Of a stretch of 11,677 nt of DNA, positions 6,453 through 11,677 are shown one piece after another (the stretch's first letter is position 1; each line of letters starts with the position of its first letter). This stretch comes from Planctomycetaceae bacterium (GTDB lineage Bacteria; Planctomycetota; Planctomycetia; Pirellulales; Thermoguttaceae), in the NCBI GenBank assembly GCA_031287585.1, contig JAITST010000544.1, positions 1 to 11,677 of the forward strand, written 5' to 3'. The notes below the pieces were generated by a model, which saw only the letters and a list, made by a program, of their open reading frames with translations, searched no databases and was not told the origin of the DNA. The position numbers and the translations under genes were made by a program.

Positions 6453-8057
6453 TTACCACGTTCGCCGTTGTCTTGAATTTGTAATCCCCATTGACTGACG
6501 ATATTTTACTACTGTTCTTCTCGCGATTTTCACTCCTGCCTCGTTCATCAATTTTACTATGTCATCATCGCTTAACGGTGCTGTTTTGTCTTCGTTGTCG
6601 ACTATCTCTTTCAGCCGACTCTTAACCGCTTCCTGTGCGACTTCGCCGCTTTCTTCCTCTGACGACGGCATTGAGGATGTGAAAAACTTTCTTAACTGTA
6701 CCATTCCATGCGGCGTTAGCATCCATTTTTCGTCGCACGTTCTCGATATCGTTGTCACGTGTACGCCCACAGCGTCCGCTATTTGCTGCATTTTTAACGG
6801 CTTTATCGCTTCCGGTCCAATGTCGAAAAAATCACGTTGGTAATCAACAATCGCTTGCGTTACACGCAACAACGTGTTCTGTCTCTGCGCAATCGAATCT
6901 ATTAGCCACTGTGCCGAGTTTGAATTTCGTCTGATATAATCGCGTGCTTCTTTGTCAACCGATTTTTTCTTCACCATTTCTTTGTATTCCGGCGAAACAC
7001 GCAGAGCGTGAAAACGTCCGTTCTCAATGAAAATTTCGTAATTTCCATCTTTCGTTTTTTCCAGTATCACGTCCGGCACAATCGGCGGCGCGGCTTCGTT
7101 GCTGAATCCCGCGGCGGGGAACGGATTCAAACGCCGCAACACCACTATCGCCTCCTGTATGTCCGTCAACGTATAACCAGTCTTACGCGATATTAACGGC
7201 AACCGGTTGTACTCCATATTCTCCAAGTGTTCCGAAATCAACACCGCGAGCAAGTCGTAATACGGTAAGTCCGGCGTTAGTTGCGTCAACAAACATTCAC
7301 GCACATCCGCTGACGCGATACCGACCGGCTCAAGCCGCTGCACAAGTTGTAACGCCTTATTCGCCAGAGCGAGGTCGTCGGCAGTATGCTGGCTGCCCAA
7401 AAACTCGTCGAGCGATTCAGTGAAAAAACCGTTTCTGTCGAGACTGAAAATAATCCGCTCCGCCATCGCGCGAACCTCTTCGCTGGGGTCGTACCAAACC
7501 AGTTGGTCGATGAGGTATTCGGACAACGTTTGCGAACGCGACGGAATACTCGCCATCATATCTTCGTGACGCTCTGACGCTTCTTCGAGACTGCTCTGCG
7601 AACGTGCCGGTGCCTCGTCAATTGTGTCAGGATATAGCGACGAAAATTCATCCGCAGTACTGAACTCTTTTTCACCGTCTTGCGGAGCGGTGAACATTTC
7701 TCCGTCGGCAATCGTAGCGGCAACTTCGGCAATCGCGTCACTGGCAACACTATCGGTAACATTTTCGTTCGTGTCGGGCAAGACGCTATCGACCGCTTCG
7801 TCACCGGACGATTCGGATATTTCGCGGTATGATTCGTCGTACTGCTCGCTGTCCACGCCAACATCGTTATCAATTCCAACATCAATATCGGGCGGCGTGT
7901 CGTCAAGTTCCAACATCGGATTGCTCTCCAACTCCTGTTCGATGCGTTCTTCTAACTGCTGCACCGTGAGTTGGAGAATCTCCATTGATTGAATCATACG
8001 CTGCGACAGAATCTGCTTCTGCTCCTGCCGCAACTCTTGACCAAAGGAAAATCGCAT
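6453..8057 (-). CDS. rpoN: RNA polymerase sigma-54 factor
   Basis: This 534-residue protein directs RNA polymerase to -24/-12 promoters opened by AAA+ activators. Region I (1-50) has the glutamine/leucine-rich activator-responsive helix, including QRMIQSMEILQLTVQQLEER. Region II (about 51-170) is strongly acidic and long. The core-binding domain covers about 175-350, the helix-turn-helix lies at about 421-460 (MQQIADAVGVHVTTISRTCD), and the RpoN box is intact as ARRTVVKYR (512-520). The E. coli protein is 477 residues; the extra length is mainly in region II. No Shine-Dalgarno site precedes the ATG; the leader (8058-8095) is A/T-rich. It lies 90 bp downstream of recR and 47 bp upstream of rnr. 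No activator (bEBP) gene is in the window, so the regulon cannot be inferred. Confidence 0.97.
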   Translation of the reverse strand: MRFSFGQELRQEQKQILSQRMIQSMEILQLTVQQLEERIEQELESNPMLELDDTPPDIDVGIDNDVGVDSEQYDESYREISESSGDEAVDSVLPDTNENVTDSVASDAIAEVAATIADGEMFTAPQDGEKEFSTADEFSSLYPDTIDEAPARSQSSLEEASERHEDMMASIPSRSQTLSEYLIDQLVWYDPSEEVRAMAERIIFSLDRNGFFTESLDEFLGSQHTADDLALANKALQLVQRLEPVGIASADVRECLLTQLTPDLPYYDLLAVLISEHLENMEYNRLPLISRKTGYTLTDIQEAIVVLRRLNPFPAAGFSNEAAPPIVPDVILEKTKDGNYEIFIENGRFHALRVSPEYKEMVKKKSVDKEARDYIRRNSNSAQWLIDSIAQRQNTLLRVTQAIVDYQRDFFDIGPEAIKPLKMQQIADAVGVHVTTISRTCDEKWMLTPHGMVQLRKFFTSSMPSSEEESGEVAQEAVKSRLKEIVDNEDKTAPLSDDDIVKLMNEAGVKIARRTVVKYRQSMGITNSRQRRTW

Positions 8058-8122
8058 ACGTTATTATGGTTTATATTTAATGTTATTAATTGTAAGTGAA
8101 CGGTAAGGCGGCTTCTTTGATT

Positions 8123-8140
8123 TTGATTTTACGAAATCAA
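8123..8140 (-). other. Hairpin between recR and rpoN
   Basis: TTGATTT (8123-8129) and AAATCAA (8134-8140) form a perfect 7-bp stem around TACG, directly after the recR stop. No T-run follows on the minus strand, so it is more likely an mRNA stability or processing structure than a terminator. The A/T-rich stem makes it weak. Confidence 0.35.
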
Positions 8141-8147
8141 GCCAAAC

Positions 8148-8747
8148 CTAAAATTTCTGTCTTCCCGACAGCGCGTCTCCCAACATCTCTGAGTTTGCAA
8201 AACGCAGGTCGCTTCCGGTTGTTATGCCTCTTGCTAAACGCGATATTTTTATTGGTTTCTCCGCTAACTGCCTTGTTATGTATAACGCCGTCCAGTCACC
8301 TTCGACCGTTGGCGGTGTTGCCATTATCAGTTCGGTGAACGTACCGTTCTGAATCCGTTTGACCAGCGGCTCAATCGTCAGGTCTTCCGCTTGGATACCT
8401 TCGTTCGACGCGAGCTTACCGAGTAAAACGTGGTATAAACCTTTATATTTGCCTGTCTGCTCGATTGCGATGAGGTCACGCGGCTGCTCGACGACGCATA
8501 ACAACGACGTGTCGCGGGATGTGTCGCGGCAAATTTCGCAATAGTCTTGCTCTGTTAGGTTGTAACACGTTTTGCAGTAACTGACGTTCTCCTTGACCTG
8601 ACGAATCGCGTCTGCCAACGCCAACGCCTCCGCCTTGCTCACCTTCAACAAATGATAAGCAATCCGCTCCGCCGACTTCTTCCCAATCCCCGGCAGCCGC
8701 TCAATCTCAGTCATCATACGTGTAACTGATTCTGTTAATTCTGACAT
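8148..8747 (-). CDS. recR: Recombination mediator protein RecR
   Basis: This 199-residue protein acts with RecO (and RecF) to load RecA at single-stranded gaps. It has the N-terminal helix-hairpin-helix (LPGIGKKSAERIAYHLL, 18-34), the C4 zinc finger (C58, C61, C70, C73), the Toprim domain starting at LLCVVEQPRDLIAIEQTG (82-99) with GLYHVLLG, and the C-terminal GDALSGRQKF. The length is the family norm. The open frame continues to 8855, but those 36 extra codons resemble no RecR and would start upstream of the promoter at 8784-8811, so ATG 8747 is preferred. One oddity is ATPPTVEG (143-150), where RecR proteins usually have an Asn (ATNPT). The dnaX-ybaB-recR order common elsewhere is absent; rpoN and rnr follow instead. 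Confidence 0.95.
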   Translation of the reverse strand: MSELTESVTRMMTEIERLPGIGKKSAERIAYHLLKVSKAEALALADAIRQVKENVSYCKTCYNLTEQDYCEICRDTSRDTSLLCVVEQPRDLIAIEQTGKYKGLYHVLLGKLASNEGIQAEDLTIEPLVKRIQNGTFTELIMATPPTVEGDWTALYITRQLAEKPIKISRLARGITTGSDLRFANSEMLGDALSGRQKF

Positions 8748-8783
8748 AATTCCAGTGCTGTTAATGGTTACATAAACAACACC

Positions 8784-8811
8784 ATTGTACTGTAATTTGA
8801 CACGATTACAA
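8784..8811 (-). promoter_or_regulatory. Probable sigma-70-type promoter of recR
   Basis: On the minus strand -35 TTGTAA (8806-8811, four of six matches) and -10 TACAAT (8784-8789, five of six) are separated by 16 bases. Transcription would begin near 8777, leaving a 30-nt leader before the ATG at 8747. The promoter may also serve rpoN and rnr downstream. The rest of the gap up to 8973 shows no gene or RNA. Confidence 0.5.
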
Positions 8812-8972
8812 GTGATACGATTTTTGTGCAATTCTAAACAGCGGCGCAACCGCAACGAATAATGTCGGTAACGAGCAAAATGTGATTGCTTTGAACAAAC
8901 ATTACATCAGATGCTAACACCGTAAGGGCAATGGTATTATTAGAAAGAGTAGAATCTGCCTTTTAGGTACTT

Positions 8973-8995
8973 ATTACGCGAAGAAATCGCGTAAT
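8973..8995 (-). other. Hairpin spanning the PIN gene stop codon
   Basis: ATTACGCG (8973-8980) and CGCGTAAT (8988-8995) form a perfect 8-bp stem with a 7-base loop. The minus-strand stem includes the TAA stop (8974-8976) and codons of the final LRDFFA. The bases after it are not T-rich, so a classical terminator is not supported. It could mark a transcript end or protect the 3' end from exonucleases. Confidence 0.5.
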
Positions 8996-9627
8996 GACAA
9001 CGCGGTGATATTTAGTTCTGCGGCTTTGTTTCGTAACTCGTTATCGTCTGATAGTAGTGTTACTTGTTTCTTTTCTTTTTTCAGTTGTTTGGCAACCAGC
9101 AATATGCGCACATCACATTCGTCGTTTGGTGTTTCGACTTCAAACCGCGTCGCCAAAGAGTAAACCGCCGCCCCCTCCGCTTTTTGCCGCAATTTACGGC
9201 TCGCGGGGAACGAATCTATTTTTTGTAAGATTTGTTTCGACTGCCGTCCTTTCGCGTCGTTCTTCCTGACGTGATTACGTAGTTCGTCGATGACAATCTG
9301 CGGCATAACAAGTTTGCAATTCTTATCCAATCGTTCCAAAATGTCGTCACAGTGAAAGAAAATGTTCGTGTCGATAACAATATATGACGGCAATTCCTGC
9401 GGCAACACGCCGCGGGTCACGCTCTTGTGAAATTCAACAAATTCCCGTAGTTTAGCAATATCTTTCACGTTACGTTTGTCGGCAACGACTTTATCAACAT
9501 TGGCTTTTAACCAACTTTCGATACGAACAACGAGCGGGTAATTTTCATCTATCAGAAAATTACCCGCGTCCGGCTTTTTCGTACAAAGACGAACGAGTTC
9601 TTTCAATTCTTCAATCAGTTGGGACAT
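8974..9627 (-). CDS. PIN-domain protein, probable ribonuclease
   Basis: This 217-residue protein has a helical N-terminal part (1-78) and a PIN nuclease domain (about 82-217). The acidic metal-binding residues are visible: D86 in YIVIDTNIF, E115 in VIDELRN, D169/D172 in PNDECDVRI, and D194/D195 in LLSDDNELRNKA. PIN domains cleave RNA with magnesium or manganese. The N-terminal extension and 217-residue length differ from VapC toxins (about 130 residues), and no small antitoxin gene is adjacent, so a toxin role is not indicated. The closest match by eye is the large-PIN (PIN_4-like) type. It starts 27 bp after the phosphoesterase stop, without a Shine-Dalgarno site, so the two are probably co-transcribed. 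The target RNA is unknown. Confidence 0.85.
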   Translation of the reverse strand: MSQLIEELKELVRLCTKKPDAGNFLIDENYPLVVRIESWLKANVDKVVADKRNVKDIAKLREFVEFHKSVTRGVLPQELPSYIVIDTNIFFHCDDILERLDKNCKLVMPQIVIDELRNHVRKNDAKGRQSKQILQKIDSFPASRKLRQKAEGAAVYSLATRFEVETPNDECDVRILLVAKQLKKEKKQVTLLSDDNELRNKAAELNITALSLRDFFA

Positions 9628-9654
9628 TGTTTTGTGTATATGAACGGTTGTCTT

Positions 9655-10596
9655 TTATCTCAACCACGTAAACTGCCTCTCGTCTTCGTCTTGCGGATGC
9701 GGTTTTACTGTGTGTAGTTTTAACTTTATTCCGTCTTTTGAAATGGTTGCGTCTGTCCAGCCCAATGGTTGTTTCCCTTCTTGAAATTCCCACCCTAGTG
9801 CTGGCAGGTTTATCAAATGGATTCCGTCGCGGACGGCTGCTTTGTAAATGTGAGTGTGACCGTAAATGTACGCTTTCACGTGTTTGAACGGTTTGATTGT
9901 ACTCCATAGTTGTTCCCTGTCCATCAGCGCGCCGGGCGAGTTGTCCAGATTGTGATGAGCGAAAAGTATTGCGGGTTTTTCTTTCCTCGTTGTTAGTTCC
10001 TGCTTCAACCAGCGGAGTTGCTGCGCACCAAGAAAACCCGCACCAAAATCGTTTGAGTTGTAAAATTTACTTGGCTCTTTATCCGCCGGTGCTCCTACCC
10101 AGTAGAGCGCGTCGAGTAGGAAGAGATTGCAGTTTGGAGTTTCAATGACCAATACGTGTTTGTTCGCCACTGGTGACTTTTGCGATTTCGACTCTTTGAA
10201 TACCGTTAGAAAATTGTCTAAATTGTCGTGATTACCCAATGCAACGTGGACAGGTATTCCCGCTTTTCTGTACAACTCGATGTGCGACTTCAGACGTTTG
10301 TAGTCGTTCACTCCGCCGTTTAGGTGTGCGAAGTCACCAGTTACGATTACACCGCTTGGTTTGTCTTTTAACGCGATGACGGCATCACGGGCGGTTGTGA
10401 AGTTTGTGTTGGCATTGCTACCGTGATTTACCCATTTTATGTCACTTGGAACGTGAGTATCGGACAGGAATACCCAATGGTTTTCGTTTTGTTTGTCGGC
10501 GAATACCGCCTGCGGCAAGAATGCGGCGGCGACACCGGCGGTGAATGTTCCGAGCAGAAAGTCACGGCGTTTGATTGCGGGAAATGTGATTGGCAT
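9655..10596 (-). CDS. Tat-exported calcineurin-like metallophosphoesterase
   Basis: This 313-residue protein carries all motifs of the binuclear metallophosphoesterase fold: SDTH (45-48), GDFAH (87-91), GNHD (121-124), FAHH (212-215) and GHTH (246-249). It is most like the class III cyclic-nucleotide phosphodiesterase / purple-phosphatase-like group; whether it cleaves nucleotides, phosphodiesters or phosphomonoesters cannot be told. The N-terminus is a twin-arginine signal, KRRDFLLG (9-16), then a hydrophobic stretch to about 32 with a possible cut near VFA-DK, so it should act outside the cytoplasm. The ATG at 10596 places the signal correctly; no Shine-Dalgarno site is seen, and no convincing promoter in the upstream 188 bp. 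It precedes the PIN gene by 27 bp. Confidence 0.92.
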   Translation of the reverse strand: MPITFPAIKRRDFLLGTFTAGVAAAFLPQAVFADKQNENHWVFLSDTHVPSDIKWVNHGSNANTNFTTARDAVIALKDKPSGVIVTGDFAHLNGGVNDYKRLKSHIELYRKAGIPVHVALGNHDNLDNFLTVFKESKSQKSPVANKHVLVIETPNCNLFLLDALYWVGAPADKEPSKFYNSNDFGAGFLGAQQLRWLKQELTTRKEKPAILFAHHNLDNSPGALMDREQLWSTIKPFKHVKAYIYGHTHIYKAAVRDGIHLINLPALGWEFQEGKQPLGWTDATISKDGIKLKLHTVKPHPQDEDERQFTWLR

Positions 10597-10658
10597 TTTA
10601 GTTTGGGAGGTTAGAGAATTTAACGAAATTAGAAAACGGGTTTTAACTTTACAACACT

Positions 10659-10757
10659 AGACTTGTTCGGAAACGTGAGAAAAAGTATTTTGGACAAACA
10701 AAATATCCCGCGTTTTTCAACAATTCCAACGACTCGTTTTAGTTTCCGAACAAGTCT
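10659..10757. repeat. 99-bp inverted-repeat element, MITE-like
   Basis: The ends AGACTTGTTCGGAAAC (10659-10674) and GTTTCCGAACAAGTCT (10742-10757) are perfect 16-bp inverted repeats. Inside, GAAAAA (10679-10684) pairs with TTTTTC (10713-10718), and TATTTTG (10686-10692) with CAAAATA (10699-10705), so much of the element could fold. A degraded half-copy, TCCGAAAAACAAGTC, lies at about 10792-10806, in the 3' end of the DUF1573 gene. No target duplication is evident and no transposase is encoded. It could be a non-autonomous transposable element, a remnant of an IS, or the terminator of the upstream gene. Confidence 0.6.
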
Positions 10758-10785
10758 GTTATTTTGGTTCGCCTTTTCATCTTTG

Positions 10786-11677
10786 CTAATTGTCCGAAAA
10801 ACAAGTCCCATTCAATTCAATTACCATCTGGTTCGAATCGGGATGAGAAGTTTCGATTGATAAGACAGCAATGTTTTCGCCCACAGATTGCGGTGTAAAA
10901 GCAACTTCTATCCAGTGCTGTTTCGATTTACCTGAAACTTGGTTGGCAGAAACGGTAAAGTAAGAATTATTACAGGAAACAGACTTAATCTCGAATGCCG
11001 TATCTGATGCCGATTGCAACGAAAAAACACGTGTCTTTGTTTCCCCGGGCTTTGCATCCGAAAAGTCAATCCGTTTTGGATAATCAATGCCATACGTTTT
11101 TGTAAGGATAACGGAAAATCCGACTAATCGACCAGCGGCAGAGAAATCTATCGACAATGGGGCTTCAAGCATTGCCATCTCATCTGGTCGGACAACGTTG
11201 AAATCGAATTGCCACTCCTTTTGCCAGATACCGGGTACCGTTTCCTTTACATCAGAATAAATAGAAGTTCTTTGTAACGTAATATGTTTCGGCAATTTCC
11301 CGACACCTGGCATTGAATCCAATGCAGACTTGTCATGTGAATCGCGGGTCAGAAAAACTGAAAATTGCTGGTTAATTTTGTCATCCCTCTCAAATGCTAA
11401 CTGGACTATTCTCGGGTCAATCGAAATATCCCCAATGACCGGACAACCCATAACGATTTCCACGCAGTGTTCCTGCCCATTATTTTCCGCAATAAACATT
11501 GCGCCGTATTCATTCTTTCCTGCATACATGGGTAAAAGCATTTCCATAGAAACCAATGCCGTTTCACCGCCCGAAATCGAAAACATATCACCACCTTTCA
11601 ATGATTGACCATCTTTACGAATGGAAAGGCAACCACAACTTATGTCTTTCAACATCAATGTCACGGTCTTCTGCGAA
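10786..11677 (-). CDS. DUF1573/ASH-type Ig-like domain protein, partial (N-terminus outside window)
   Basis: The last 296 residues are visible; the frame stays open to the right edge. An internal GTG at 11664 could serve as start, but the residues before it (SQKT) join smoothly to VTLMLKDISCGC, which matches the second strand and SCGC motif of DUF1573 domains, so the gene very probably begins further right. The C-terminal ~100 residues form another ASH/DUF1573-like beta-sandwich: DFSDAKPGETKTRVFSLQSA, SYFTVSANQ, VAFTPQSVGENIAVLSIETS and a closing IELNGTCF. The middle part is beta-rich and unassigned. Such proteins are common in Planctomycetota and are often secreted or surface-bound; any signal peptide would be outside the window. 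Function is unknown. It ends 189 bp before the phosphoesterase gene. Confidence 0.75.
   Translation of the reverse strand, partial: SQKTVTLMLKDISCGCLSIRKDGQSLKGGDMFSISGGETALVSMEMLLPMYAGKNEYGAMFIAENNGQEHCVEIVMGCPVIGDISIDPRIVQLAFERDDKINQQFSVFLTRDSHDKSALDSMPGVGKLPKHITLQRTSIYSDVKETVPGIWQKEWQFDFNVVRPDEMAMLEAPLSIDFSAAGRLVGFSVILTKTYGIDYPKRIDFSDAKPGETKTRVFSLQSASDTAFEIKSVSCNNSYFTVSANQVSGKSKQHWIEVAFTPQSVGENIAVLSIETSHPDSNQMVIELNGTCFSDN

Noticed and set aside
8748..8855. 36-codon N-terminal extension of RecR
   Set aside because: It would begin upstream of the likely promoter at 8784-8811, resembles no RecR, and the 199-residue form matches family length.
8974..9627. VapBC-like toxin-antitoxin module
   Set aside because: The PIN protein is too long for VapC and no small antitoxin gene is adjacent; its partner is a phosphoesterase.
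10629..10811. Small 60-codon minus-strand frame across the inverted-repeat element, and a 65-codon plus-strand counterpart
   Set aside because: Both run through the palindromic element and into the DUF1573 gene end, with no start signal or known fold. They are more likely chance frames of a repeat.
1..11677. CRISPR array, tRNA, rRNA or intact insertion sequence
   Set aside because: No regularly spaced repeats, cloverleaf, rRNA-like segment or transposase frame was seen on either strand.

Overview
All nine protein genes in this 11.7 kb window lie on the minus strand, so transcription runs from right to left. The gene set fits a moderate-GC bacterium of the Planctomycetota or a related PVC lineage. 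It has a Tat-exported Gfo/Idh/MocA oxidoreductase, a URO-D paralogue, a DUF1573/ASH-type surface-domain protein, a sigma-54 factor, and several housekeeping genes without a Shine-Dalgarno site. No 16S rRNA or tRNA is present to confirm this, so the taxonomic call is inference.

From right to left: (1) 10786-11677 is the C-terminal part of a DUF1573-like protein whose start lies beyond the window. (2) 10597-10784 is a non-coding gap holding a 99-bp element with perfect 16-bp inverted ends. (3) 8974-10596 is a tight pair: a Tat-exported calcineurin-like phosphoesterase and, 27 bp downstream, a PIN-domain ribonuclease. (4) 4207-8747 is a run of core genes, recR, rpoN (sigma-54) and rnr (RNase R), with a likely sigma-70 promoter just before recR. 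(5) 2632-4089 is a Schlafen-AlbA_2 / GHKL-ATPase / winged-helix regulator, isolated on both sides, with a large hairpin ahead of it. (6) 75-2417 is a two-gene operon: a Tat-exported Gfo/Idh/MocA oxidoreductase, then a URO-D family protein 6 bp downstream. This operon has a near-consensus promoter at 2534-2562. (7) 1-74 is a short tail with a repeat-like segment.

The parts do not form one obvious pathway. The recR-rpoN-rnr block is recombinational repair, alternative transcription initiation and RNA decay. The oxidoreductase/URO-D pair looks catabolic, with unknown substrate. The AlbA/ATPase gene is accessory in character and may be regulatory or defence-related.

I corrected four starts relative to the longest open frames. 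The oxidoreductase starts at 2417 (strong SD), RNase R at 6405 (ATG rather than TTG), and RecR at 8747 (family length, downstream of its promoter). The DUF1573 gene is left open at the window edge. No CRISPR array, tRNA, rRNA, intact insertion sequence or clear new multi-gene system was found. The most unusual items are the inverted-repeat element at 10659-10757, the URO-D paralogue lacking the methyltransferase zinc ligands, and the phosphoesterase-PIN pair. No stretch over 300 bases lacks a gene.
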